From assembly GCA_900766355.1 (NCBI GenBank), contig CAAFVD010000064.1, forward strand, positions 62,001 through 126,000: a stretch of 64,000 nucleotides of DNA. Reading direction: 5' to 3'. This document shows, piece after piece, positions 1 through 8,218 of the stretch (the first letter of the stretch is position 1; each line of letters begins with the position of its first letter). The notes beneath the pieces were generated by a model, which was not told where the DNA came from, did not search any database, and worked only from the letters and a program-made list of their open reading frames with translations. A program made the translations under genes and the position numbers. Source of the DNA: Candidatus Gastranaerophilales bacterium (GTDB taxonomy: Bacteria; Cyanobacteriota; Vampirovibrionia; Gastranaerophilales; Gastranaerophilaceae).

Positions 1-264
1 CAAAATTTGAAGGGGTTAAATATATACGATTATAGATTAGGAACTACCCCTTTATTAGTAATGTGTAGTAAAAGAGATAAATATGCAGTTTGTCAGGAAG
101 TTATGCTAAAAACTTTCTCAAAAGGTCAGTTTATTATAAACAACACAAATTCAACTACAAATGGTATGTTAATACTTAAACAAGATGCACAATGTAGAGC
201 AAAAGCAATTCAGTTTATAAACCAAAAATTACCACCTAAAAAAATTGTTATTCAACATCAATAA
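1..264 (+). CDS. C-terminal part of an unidentified protein (cut by window start)
   Basis: The reading frame is open from the first base and ends at a TAA at 262-264, so this is probably the 3' end of a longer gene. The first possible start inside the window is a TTG at 7, with no good ribosome binding site visible. The visible 85-87 residues are mixed hydrophobic/basic, contain three Cys and no recognisable motif. The last 17 bases overlap the 3' end of the convergent methyltransferase gene. I do not recognise the family. The open frame and ordinary codon use support it being coding, but a chance frame is possible. Confidence 0.5.
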   Translation, partial: QNLKGLNIYDYRLGTTPLLVMCSKRDKYAVCQEVMLKTFSKGQFIINNTNSTTNGMLILKQDAQCRAKAIQFINQKLPPKKIVIQHQ

Positions 265-1597
265 TTGTAACGCATTCTGTATGGTACGTGTGACAGAACA
301 TATCAAAAGGTTGAATAAAATCTACCTTAGCACCTTTTGTTTTAAGGTATTCAATATCACGTATTAAGGTTTGAGGATTGCAACTTACGTATATAATTTT
401 TGATTTTGTGACGTCTAAAACTCTGTCGAGGCTTTCTTGAGAGCAGCCTTTACGTGGTGGATCAAGAATAGTTATATCAAACTTTCTGTTTTTAGAAGAT
501 ATTTCTTTTTCTAAAAATTTTGCAGTATCCATATTGTGTAATTCGACATTTTTAATCTTGTTATCCTTCAAAACTTTGTCAGCAATAATAATTGATTCTT
601 TGTTGGATTCAACACTTACAACTTTTTTACAGATGTCACTCATTACTATACCAAATGCCGCAATTCCTGCGTAAGTGTCAAGTAGAGTTGGGGAATCAAA
701 GTTTGTTCGTATGTAATTTTTTACGTATTGAAAAATGTTTTCTGCACTTTGAGGATTAACTTGAAAAAAGGTGTTTGCTCCTATTTTAAAAGTGAAATCA
801 CATAGTTTTTCTTCTATAAATTCTTGTCCACAAATAAGTTCTGTTTTGTCTGATAATATTAGGTTTGTTTTCTTGCTGTTAAAGTTTACACAAATCCCTG
901 ATACCTCGTCAAAACGGTTGTATATATCTTTTGCAAAATTAATAAGTCTGTCAAAGGTTTTGGTAGCGTTCACTACGAGTACAACCAAATTCTTGCCTGT
1001 AGATTTAGAGGCTCTTATGACTACGTGTCTTAAATCTCCGGCATGTTTTTTTTCTTTGTAGCCCTTTATTTCATATTTTGGAGCAGTTTCTCTGATATAG
1101 TCGATAATGTCGTCACATATTTTGGGCTGAATAGGACAGTATTTAATATTAACAATTTCGTGTGATTTTGGTTTGTAATAACCAGCAAGAATTCTTTTTG
1201 AATGTTGAGTTTCTGAAATAGGATATTGTATTTTATGTCTGTATTCAGTCGTTTGTGGACTAGGAATTGTGTCACCAACTTTTATTTCTAAATTTCTAGC
1301 ATAGTCCTCAACAATTTGTTTTTTTAGTTCAAGTTGGTATTTGTAATCAATGAATTGGATTTGACAAGCTCCACAAACTTTTTGCATTGGACAAATTGGT
1401 TCAACTCTGTGTGGAGATGGCTCAAGTATTTCAAGAAGTTTGCCTATAGCGTAGGTTTTTGTCTTTTTAGTAATTTGAATCCTGACTTTATCTTCAGGGC
1501 AAGTGTTTTCAACAAAAATTACCATTCCGTCAACTTTTGCTATTCCACTTCCGAGATTGGATATTTGTTCAATTGTAACGTCTAAAATTTGTTCCAT
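248..1597 (-). CDS. rlmD: 23S rRNA (uracil-5-)-methyltransferase, RlmD/RumA family
   Basis: SAM-dependent C5 methylation of a uridine in 23S rRNA or tRNA (RlmD/RlmCD/TrmA family). From the ATG at 1597 the protein has 449 residues: a TRAM RNA-binding domain (about 1-58), a 4Fe-4S cluster region with Cys69, Cys75 and Cys78 plus a later Cys, and a C-terminal Rossmann methyltransferase domain. Near the C-terminus are the DPPRKG substrate motif and the VSCNP nucleophile-Cys motif. The frame extends upstream to a TTG at 1651, but TRAM homology starts at the ATG, and a promoter-like pair (TTGAAT, 16 bases, TATGCT) lies just before it, so I chose 1597. Which uridine is modified cannot be decided from sequence alone. 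Confidence 0.93.
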   Translation of the reverse strand: MEQILDVTIEQISNLGSGIAKVDGMVIFVENTCPEDKVRIQITKKTKTYAIGKLLEILEPSPHRVEPICPMQKVCGACQIQFIDYKYQLELKKQIVEDYARNLEIKVGDTIPSPQTTEYRHKIQYPISETQHSKRILAGYYKPKSHEIVNIKYCPIQPKICDDIIDYIRETAPKYEIKGYKEKKHAGDLRHVVIRASKSTGKNLVVLVVNATKTFDRLINFAKDIYNRFDEVSGICVNFNSKKTNLILSDKTELICGQEFIEEKLCDFTFKIGANTFFQVNPQSAENIFQYVKNYIRTNFDSPTLLDTYAGIAAFGIVMSDICKKVVSVESNKESIIIADKVLKDNKIKNVELHNMDTAKFLEKEISSKNRKFDITILDPPRKGCSQESLDRVLDVTKSKIIYVSCNPQTLIRDIEYLKTKGAKVDFIQPFDMFCHTYHTECVTIIDVE

Positions 1598-1747
1598 ATT
1601 TGTATGATAGCATAAAGACGGTTTGTTATGATTCAATGTTATAAAATACAAAATTACTACATATTAAAATAATATAAACAAAACCGTAAATTAGGATTAT
1701 TTGTAATATACTAATAAAGTTAAGAATACAAATATGGAGAGAGATTT

Positions 1748-2551
1748 ATGATAGATAAAACTGCAATAATTGACCCTTCCGCACAAATCGCAGAAGATGC
1801 AATTATCGGGCCTAATGTCGTTATTGGTAAAAATGTAAAAATAGGTTCAAAAACAAGAGTTATAGCAAATGCTTATATAGAATATGCAGAAATAGGTGAA
1901 GGTTGTACAATTTCTCCTTTTGCAACTATCGGTTCAGAGCCTCAAGACCTTGGATACAAAGGTGAAGAAACAAAAGTTGTAATCGGCGACGGTACTATCA
2001 TAAAAGAAAATGTTACTGTTCACAGAGGTGCAGCTTGTGGAGATTTTACAACAAGAGTTGGTAAAAAATGCTTGTTGATGGTTGGTTCTCACGTTGCACA
2101 TAACTGTGTATTAGAAGATGAAGTTATTTTAGCTAACCTTGTAACATTAGGTGGACATGTTCACGTAGGTTTTGGTGCATTTGTTGGTGGAATGAGTGTG
2201 TTCCATCAAAATATTAGAATTGGTAAAATGGCAATTATTAGTGGTTTTTCTGCTGCTCGTCAAGATATTCTTCCATATTCTAAAGGTGAAGGCAGACCTC
2301 CTGTTCCTCGTGGATTGAATGTTGTTGCTCTAAAACGTAGAGGAGTTTCTCAAGAAGAAAGAACAGTTGCAAACGAAGCTTTCAAACTTTTAATATCTGA
2401 TGATTTGAACACTTCCCAAGCAATAGAAAAAATCAGAAAAGAGCTTCCTCAAAACAAATATGTAGATGATATGATTGAATTTATTCAAACTTCAAAACGT
2501 GGGGTAACTCTAAAATCTCACAAATCAGGATATCAATCTTTAGAAGGTTAG
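1748..2551 (+). CDS. lpxA: UDP-N-acetylglucosamine O-acyltransferase (lipid A synthesis)
   Basis: Catalyses the first step of lipid A synthesis, moving an R-3-hydroxyacyl chain from acyl carrier protein to the 3-OH of UDP-GlcNAc in the cytosol. The 267-residue length is normal for the family. Residues 1-190 are left-handed beta-helix hexapeptide repeats; the motif SHVAHN places the catalytic His at residue 118 (equivalent to His125 of E. coli); the C-terminal 75 residues form the usual helical tail. A GGAGAGAG ribosome binding site precedes the ATG. The gene stands alone here, without lpxD, fabZ or lpxB next to it, and is followed by a terminator. It shows that the cell makes an LPS-type outer membrane. 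Confidence 0.95.
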   Translation: MIDKTAIIDPSAQIAEDAIIGPNVVIGKNVKIGSKTRVIANAYIEYAEIGEGCTISPFATIGSEPQDLGYKGEETKVVIGDGTIIKENVTVHRGAACGDFTTRVGKKCLLMVGSHVAHNCVLEDEVILANLVTLGGHVHVGFGAFVGGMSVFHQNIRIGKMAIISGFSAARQDILPYSKGEGRPPVPRGLNVVALKRRGVSQEERTVANEAFKLLISDDLNTSQAIEKIRKELPQNKYVDDMIEFIQTSKRGVTLKSHKSGYQSLEG

Positions 2552-2571
2552 AAAATAATATAGATTTATTC

Positions 2572-2602
2572 AAAAAAAGGAACTCTTTATGAGTTCCTTT
2601 TT
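2572..2602 (+). terminator. Rho-independent terminator after lpxA
   Basis: Inverted repeat GGAACTC-TTTAT-GAGTTCC, extended by A/T pairs on both sides and ending in a T run. It lies 20 bases after the lpxA stop codon and before the 3' end of the convergent gene. Confidence 0.85.
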
Positions 2603-2628
2603 AGCTATTTATATTTATGTGGTTATCC

Positions 2629-3189
2629 TTATTTTAAGGATAATTGACTTCTATAAAAATCGCTGTTTGCAATTCTTTCTTCAATTTTGTTATTGTTTTT
2701 GTCTGAATGACTGTATAAATAAGCTAGGTTATCAAGTCTATCTTTTAAATCAGATGCGTTATAGACTTTGTTAGGCTTTTTAAGTTTTAACCAATATTTT
2801 GCTTCAGTTTGTGTTGCTAGAGTTTCTTCTGCAAGTGTTGCAACTTTTGCCTTGTGACAACTTTCGTGAGCTATTAGACAAGCTATTTCTTCTGTAGAAC
2901 AATTCTTGTATCTTGTGTTGATTAAAATATATCTTTCACCCATATTGTTTTCACCATTAATTGCGTAATGATATCTGTATGAGTAAGAAAGTAGTGACAA
3001 ATCATAGAACATAATTTTAACGGAATTTTCTTGAAGATTGTCAAATACTTCATCTGCTCCAGCTCGTTCTAATAAAACTAATGCATCAGAAACTTTGAAA
3101 TCGTTAGTAAAATGGTTCATATTGTATGCTAAAGCAGGGCTTACACTAATAAATAATGTACATAATACAGTTAGGATAAATCTTTTCAC
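2629..3189 (-). CDS. Secreted putative zinc metallopeptidase-like protein (HESCH motif)
   Basis: 186 residues starting with GTG at 3189. Residues 1-21 are a classic Sec signal peptide (MKR, hydrophobic core, ALA cleavage site), so the mature protein should be periplasmic or secreted. An HExxH motif (His108, Glu109, His112), preceded by the hydrophobic CLIA, is the zinc-binding signature of many metallopeptidases; Glu122, Glu123 and Glu129 downstream are candidates for a third ligand. There are no partners in an operon: it converges on lpxA and is followed upstream by a 350-base gap. The overall fold is not recognised, so peptidase activity is an inference from the motif. It is one of three HExxH proteins in this window. 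Confidence 0.72.
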   Translation of the reverse strand: MKRFILTVLCTLFISVSPALAYNMNHFTNDFKVSDALVLLERAGADEVFDNLQENSVKIMFYDLSLLSYSYRYHYAINGENNMGERYILINTRYKNCSTEEIACLIAHESCHKAKVATLAEETLATQTEAKYWLKLKKPNKVYNASDLKDRLDNLAYLYSHSDKNNNKIEERIANSDFYRSQLSLK

Positions 3190-3337
3190 GACAAATACAC
3201 TCTCTTTTTAACTGGGGTACTCTCTTATGTATATATAAAGTTTTTCGCTTTTAGAGAATTTCAGAAAAGAGAATCTTGTTTACAAAATGTAATATAATTG
3301 AGTCTTTAAATTAAAATAATTGGATAATATATTATCT

Positions 3338-3537
3338 ATGAATAATTTTTTATTTACTCAAAAAACTCCAGCAGAAATTATTAAAAATCTCGTATCGCAA
3401 AAGAAATAGCTCTTGAAATTAAAGATAAATGTAGAAAAATGAATCATCCTAAAGATAGTGTTCAGTTTAGTAAACACTCTAATGATGAACCTCTTTCTGC
3501 ATCAAAACTCTCGCTTGTGTTGAGTACGTTGATTTAG
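3338..3537 (+). pseudogene. Frameshifted remnant of a small gene (possibly helix-turn-helix like)
   Basis: An ATG at 3338 opens a frame beginning MNNFLFTQKTPAEIIKNL that stops after about 23 codons. If the frame is shifted near 3390, translation continues as RIAKEIALEIKDKCRKM and on to a TAG at 3535-3537. The combined product of about 66 residues resembles in style the N-terminal half of small XRE-type regulators, but I cannot confirm the family. It occupies most of the otherwise empty stretch 3190-3541. It could be non-coding sequence by chance. Confidence 0.3.
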
Positions 3538-3541
3538 ACTA

Positions 3542-4378
3542 TTACTTTTTTAGATTATTATTCAAATTCAATGCGTTTTTTTTAGCTGTATCATTTTTTT
3601 TGTTAGCTTTGGCAATGGCTTCAGATTTTTCTTTAGAGATTTGGTCAGCAAAAGGATTACCTTTGATTTTTGATCCTTCTTTTGAGAGTTCTTTTGAAAC
3701 CTGATACTGAATAGTGTTTGCTTTTGTTAAATATTTAGTTAATCTGTCATATTTTTCTTCTGCTTCACCGTATGGGGCTTGTAGGGATATTAATTCATTA
3801 ACATTTTTATTAATGTTTGATAATTTCTTGACTGCAAGTTTCAAATCTTGTCCAGAGTTGAAGGTTTTAGATATTTTACCTAAAACATTTCCTGTAAAAT
3901 TTTTAACATAGGTTTTTATACTATTAAATTTTGTCGTTTTTGTTGGTTTTACAAGAGATGTTAAATTCCCTGTCAACTTTTTTGACATGCCGGTTTGTTG
4001 ATATTCTTTTGTCAGTTGATTTAGTCTTGCCTCCATGGAATGTTTTTTCATAGTAAGCATATCAACTTCTTCTGTATCTTTCAGAATTTCAGCATTTTGG
4101 ATTTGACGATTTATTGTTTTTATATCGTTTTCAAGTCGTTCGATTTTGTATTCCAATTTAAAATCGTTGTCGTCAATATCTCTATAAGCCTCTTTTTCTA
4201 AAAGAGTAGAATCCAGTCCATTAAGGCGATTTATTGGTGTTGATACTTCTTGGTTAGCAAATTTTAACCCCTCACCCTGATTGGATTTAGGTTGAGAGTT
4301 TGGTATTTCACTTTGAGGAGTGGTGTTATTTACCCCTGTGTAGTGAATATTCGTGTTGTTAATATTGTTTGCTTCCAT
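3542..4378 (-). CDS. Hypothetical coiled-coil protein with disordered Asn/Thr-rich N-terminus
   Basis: 278 residues from the ATG at 4378; the frame extends to a GTG at 4465 but the extra segment is Tyr/Leu-rich and overlaps a dispersed repeat, so the internal ATG is preferred. Residues 1-55 are polar and probably disordered (Asn, Thr, Ser, Pro, Gln); about 65-130 is a charged helix typical of coiled coil; a basic middle part follows; the C-terminus is Lys/Asn-rich. There is no signal peptide or membrane segment. I do not recognise a family. The polar N-terminus is shared in style with several other hypothetical proteins here. Confidence 0.7.
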   Translation of the reverse strand: MEANNINNTNIHYTGVNNTTPQSEIPNSQPKSNQGEGLKFANQEVSTPINRLNGLDSTLLEKEAYRDIDDNDFKLEYKIERLENDIKTINRQIQNAEILKDTEEVDMLTMKKHSMEARLNQLTKEYQQTGMSKKLTGNLTSLVKPTKTTKFNSIKTYVKNFTGNVLGKISKTFNSGQDLKLAVKKLSNINKNVNELISLQAPYGEAEEKYDRLTKYLTKANTIQYQVSKELSKEGSKIKGNPFADQISKEKSEAIAKANKKNDTAKKNALNLNNNLKK

Positions 4379-4465
4379 TGATAAATTTATCCAATAATAA
4401 TAATATAACTTATTATCAAGTAGATGTAATCGTGTATTTGGATTAATAGGGTAGTGAAATTTCAC

Positions 4466-4551
4466 GTCATTCAGAGGGCTATGCCCGAAGAATCTAATTC
4501 AAGGTTTGTATGAGATTCTCCGCCTCAAATTGATGAAGGGTTCAGAATGAC
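4466..4551. repeat. Imperfect palindromic intergenic repeat (MITE/REP-like)
   Basis: 86 bases bounded by GTCATTC (4466-4472) and its inverse GAATGAC (4545-4551), with internal AGAATCT and AGATTCT also inverted. The left half (GTCATTC, GGGCTATGCCC, GAAGAATCT) resembles the small dispersed palindromes found in intergenic regions of many bacterial genomes. Only one copy is in this window, so its dispersed nature is an inference. Confidence 0.5.
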
Positions 4552-4598
4552 TATTTTGTAAAAATAATATGCTAAAATCAAAAAATATAAACTACCCC

Positions 4599-4627
4599 TT
4601 GCAAAATTTGTGAAAAAAGTGTATTAT
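4599..4627 (+). promoter_or_regulatory. Promoter P1 upstream of rpoB
   Basis: A sigma-70 type pair: TTGCAA (4599-4604), 17-base spacer, TATTAT (4622-4627). Transcription from here would give an rpoB leader of about 255 bases. Confidence 0.55.
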
Positions 4628-4890
4628 GTATCCACATATTTTATAATTTATTATTTGGTGTGAATGTAGAAAATTTATTATTAATAATTATTAAGATAAA
4701 TTGTCAAAAGTACGTTTATTCTGCTTGACTACACGTCTTGATGTAGTACGATATGATAACATGCTCAAAGTATGGGTAATTGTCATGCTTTGAATGGTGA
4801 ATGTAGTGTCAGAGGCTCAATTATCAGCGAAACAGCCTATATTAACCAGAGTTTATAGTACGTACATATATAGATAGACGAGGTAAATTA
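4628..4890 (+). other. Long rpoB leader region with a hairpin
   Basis: No clear gene lies between the MITE-like repeat and rpoB. The leader contains a 9-bp stem (CAAAGTATG at 4766-4774 with CATGCTTTG at 4784-4792) and a 27-codon open frame (4794-4877) without a convincing ribosome binding site. The rplJ/rplL genes that usually precede rpoB are absent. A regulatory leader is plausible but not shown. Confidence 0.35.
4725..4752 (+). promoter_or_regulatory. Promoter P2 upstream of rpoB with an inverted repeat in its spacer
   Basis: TTGACT (4725-4730), 16-base spacer, TACGAT (4747-4752). The inverted repeat ACTACA-N8-TGTAGT (4728-4747) lies between the two boxes and could be an operator or an RNA stem of the P1 transcript. 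Confidence 0.5.
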
Positions 4891-7800
4891 ATGTCGACAA
4901 CAAAATATGCTAAAAGAGTCACTCCAATGGGTATTCCAGCTACCAAATTGGATTATTTGCCTGACTTGATTGACATTCAAAAGAAATCTTTTGAATGGTT
5001 CCTAAAGGAAGGACTTAAAGAGGAGTTATTAGCATTTAGCCCTGTTAAAGATTATACAGGTCGTTTGGAATTACATTTCCTTCCAAACTATACTTTTGAC
5101 AATGCTAAATACACTATTGAAGAAGCTAGAATCCATGACGCAACTTATGCAAAACAATTACGTGTTATGGTTCGTTTAGTAAACAGAGATAGTGGTGAAA
5201 TTAAAGAACAAGAAGTTTATATCGGTGATATCCCTACAATGACGGATAAAGGTACTTTCATTGTAAACGGTGCAGAACGTGTTATCGTTTCTCAAATCGT
5301 TCGTTCACCTGGGGTTTACTTCAAGAGAGATGTTTCTCCAACAGGTAAACGTCTATACAACGCAACTATGATTCCTAACAGAGGTGCATGGTTGAAAATT
5401 GAAACTGATGCTAACGATTTAATCTACATGAAGATAGATAAGAATAGAAAAATCTTAGCTACTACAGTGTTAAAAGCTATGGGTATTACTGTTAACGAAA
5501 TGGAATCTTTATTCACTCACTTTGATTTCTTAAAGAAAACTTTGGATAAAGATACAACAGAAACAACAGATGATGCTTTAATTGATTTATACAAAAAATT
5601 AAGACCTGGAGATCCTGCTTCTGCAGTAGGTGGCCGTCAAATCTTAGAATCTCGTTTCTTTGATGAAAAGAAATATGATATTGGACGTGTTGGTCGTTAT
5701 AAATTAAACAAAAAACTTAATTTGAATATTTCTAAGAATCAAAGAACATTGACAGTTCAAGATATCGTTGCTTCAATTGAATACCTTATCAACTTAACTT
5801 ATGATGAAGGTACTCTTGATGATATCGACCACTTAGGAAACAGAAGAATTCGTTCAGTTGGCGAACTTCTTCAAAATCAATTCAGAGTAGGTTTATCAAG
5901 AATCGAAAGAATCGTTAAAGAAAGAATGACTTTACAAGATTCTGAAACATTAACTCCATTGAACTTGTTGAACACAAAACCGTTGGTTGCTTCATTGAAA
6001 GAATTCTTCGGTTCTTCTCAATTATCACAGTTCATGGACCAAACCAACCCATTGGCTGAATTGACTCACAAACGTCGTATTTCAGCTTTAGGACCTGGTG
6101 GTTTACAAAGAGAAAGAGCTGGATTTGCAGTTCGTGACATTCACCCTTCTCACTATGGACGTATTTGTCCGGTAGAAACTCCAGAAGGACCTAACGCAGG
6201 TTTGATTGGTTCATTGGCTACTCACGCAAGAGTTAATGAATACGGTTTCATTGAATCTCCATTCTTTGTTGTTAAAGATGGTAAAGTTACAGATGAAGTT
6301 GTTTATATGACAGCTGACGAAGATGAAAACTTCCGTTGTGCTCCAGCAGACGTTAAATTGAATAAGGATAACACATTTAAAGAGTCTCAAGTTCCAGTAA
6401 GATATCGTTCAGAATTTACAATGAGTGATTCTTCAAAAGTTGACTATGTTGGTGTATGTCCTATTCAGATTATCTCTGTTGCGACATCTGTAATTCCGTT
6501 TATTGAACACGATGATGCGAACCGTGCATTGATGGGTTCTAACATGCAACGTCAAGCCGTTCCATTATTGATTACAGAAAGACCAGTTGTTGGTACAGGG
6601 CTAGAATCTAGAGCTGCAAAAGACTCAGGTATGGTTGTTGTATCACAAGTTGATGGTACTGTTGAAAGAGTTGTGGGTGAAGAAATTGTTATCCGCGATG
6701 TTCAAGGAAAAGCTCATCTTTATACATTAATGAAATATGTAAGATCTAACCAAGATACTTGTATTAACCAAAGACCAATTGTTCACGAAGGTGACAAGGT
6801 TTATGCCGGTGATGTAATTGCCGATGGTGCATCAACAAGTTGTGGTGAGTTATCATTAGGTAAAAATATCTTAGTTGCTTATATGCCTTGGGAAGGATAT
6901 AACTTCGAAGATGCTATCTTACTTTCAGAAAGATGTGTACACGATGATATCTTTACTTCATTACACATTGAAAAATTAGAAATTGATGCAAGACAAACAA
7001 AACTTGGACCAGAAGAAATAACACGTGAAATTCCTAACGTATCAGAAGATGCATTAAGACACTTAGATGAACGTGGTATTGTTAGAATCGGTGCAAGAGT
7101 TTATGCTGATGATATATTAGTAGGTAAAGTTACACCAAAAGGTGAAAGTGAACACCCACCAGAAGAAAAATTATTAAGAGCAATCTTCGCTGAAAAAGCA
7201 AGAGATGTTAAAGATAATTCATTACGTGTTCCTCACGGTGAAGGTGGTAGAGTACTTGATGTTAAAGTATTTGACAGAGAAAAAGGTGATGAATTACCTC
7301 CTGGAGCTAATACAGTTATTAGAGTATATATTGCTCAAAAACGTAAAGTTTCTGTAGGTGACAAATTATCAGGAAGACACGGTAACAAAGGTATCGTATC
7401 TAGAATTCTTCCAAAAGAAGATATGCCATTCTTACCAGATGGTACTCCTGTAGATATCGTATTGAACCCACTAGGTGTTCCTTCTCGTATGAACGTAGGT
7501 CAAACTTATGAATGTTTACTAGGTTTGGCTGCATACTTGACAGGTGAACACTATGAAGCACCTTCTTTCGATGAAAGATATGGTGAAAACCAATCAGAAA
7601 TCGTAACTAAAGGCGAACTTCTTAGAGGTATTAAAGAATCTGGTTGTGATTGGGTTCGTGAAGATGGTAAAGTTTACTTGATTGACGGACGTACAGGTGA
7701 AAGATTTGATAGACCAGTTGCAGTTGGTTTATCTTATATCTTGAAACTTGTTCACTTAGTAGATGATAAAATCCACGCAAGAAGTACAGGTCCTTACTCT

Positions 7801-8208
7801 CTAGTTACTCAACAACCATTGGGTGGTAAAGCTCAATTCGGTGGTCAAAGATTCGGTGAAATGGAAGTTTGGGCGCTTGAAGCTTACGGTGCTGCATATA
7901 CTTTACAAGAAATGCTTACAATTAAATCTGATGATGTTAATGGTAGAAACAGAGCTTATGAATCAATCGTAAAAGGCGATAATATTCCAAGACCTGGTAT
8001 TCCAGAATCATTCAAGGTTCTTGTAAGAGAACTTCAAAGTATAGGTTTAGACATTACGGTTGCTAAGAAAGATGGCGTTGAAGTTGATTTGATGACAGAT
8101 ATGGACGATATGAGAAAGTCTGCTCCTAAGAGAACACTTTCTGATATAGATTCAGAATTGTTAAATATCAATTTCTTTGATACATCTACAACCATGGGCG
8201 AAATATAA
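4891..8208 (+). CDS. rpoB: RNA polymerase beta subunit
   Basis: The 1105-residue beta subunit of RNA polymerase, which forms half of the active-site cleft. It lacks the large lineage insertions of the E. coli protein (1342 residues) and matches the compact size usual for cyanobacteria and Gram-positives. Recognisable blocks include the rifampicin-pocket region SSQLSQFMDQTNPL followed by HKRRISALGPGG, the EGPNAGLIG block, and the C-terminal GGKAQFGGQRFGEMEVWALE clamp segment. The ATG follows GAGG at good spacing. It is the first gene of rpoB-rpoC1-rpoC2 and is expressed from a long leader with two candidate promoters. No resistance substitution is obvious by eye. Confidence 0.98.
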   Translation: MSTTKYAKRVTPMGIPATKLDYLPDLIDIQKKSFEWFLKEGLKEELLAFSPVKDYTGRLELHFLPNYTFDNAKYTIEEARIHDATYAKQLRVMVRLVNRDSGEIKEQEVYIGDIPTMTDKGTFIVNGAERVIVSQIVRSPGVYFKRDVSPTGKRLYNATMIPNRGAWLKIETDANDLIYMKIDKNRKILATTVLKAMGITVNEMESLFTHFDFLKKTLDKDTTETTDDALIDLYKKLRPGDPASAVGGRQILESRFFDEKKYDIGRVGRYKLNKKLNLNISKNQRTLTVQDIVASIEYLINLTYDEGTLDDIDHLGNRRIRSVGELLQNQFRVGLSRIERIVKERMTLQDSETLTPLNLLNTKPLVASLKEFFGSSQLSQFMDQTNPLAELTHKRRISALGPGGLQRERAGFAVRDIHPSHYGRICPVETPEGPNAGLIGSLATHARVNEYGFIESPFFVVKDGKVTDEVVYMTADEDENFRCAPADVKLNKDNTFKESQVPVRYRSEFTMSDSSKVDYVGVCPIQIISVATSVIPFIEHDDANRALMGSNMQRQAVPLLITERPVVGTGLESRAAKDSGMVVVSQVDGTVERVVGEEIVIRDVQGKAHLYTLMKYVRSNQDTCINQRPIVHEGDKVYAGDVIADGASTSCGELSLGKNILVAYMPWEGYNFEDAILLSERCVHDDIFTSLHIEKLEIDARQTKLGPEEITREIPNVSEDALRHLDERGIVRIGARVYADDILVGKVTPKGESEHPPEEKLLRAIFAEKARDVKDNSLRVPHGEGGRVLDVKVFDREKGDELPPGANTVIRVYIAQKRKVSVGDKLSGRHGNKGIVSRILPKEDMPFLPDGTPVDIVLNPLGVPSRMNVGQTYECLLGLAAYLTGEHYEAPSFDERYGENQSEIVTKGELLRGIKESGCDWVREDGKVYLIDGRTGERFDRPVAVGLSYILKLVHLVDDKIHARSTGPYSLVTQQPLGGKAQFGGQRFGEMEVWALEAYGAAYTLQEMLTIKSDDVNGRNRAYESIVKGDNIPRPGIPESFKVLVRELQSIGLDITVAKKDGVEVDLMTDMDDMRKSAPKRTLSDIDSELLNINFFDTSTTMGEI

Positions 8209-8218
8209 GGAGAAATAA

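Noticed and set aside
2589..2774. Plus-strand frame of 61 codons after lpxA
   Set aside because: It starts inside a terminator hairpin and runs opposite the signal-peptide gene; Tyr/Cys/Leu-rich composition typical of an antisense shadow.
4379..4465. N-terminal extension of the hypothetical protein to a GTG at 4465
   Set aside because: The added residues are Tyr-rich and end at the edge of the palindromic repeat; the ATG at 4378 gives a more natural N-terminus.
4794..4877. 27-codon leader peptide before rpoB
   Set aside because: No Shine-Dalgarno sequence or amino-acid run typical of attenuation; mentioned only as part of the leader region.
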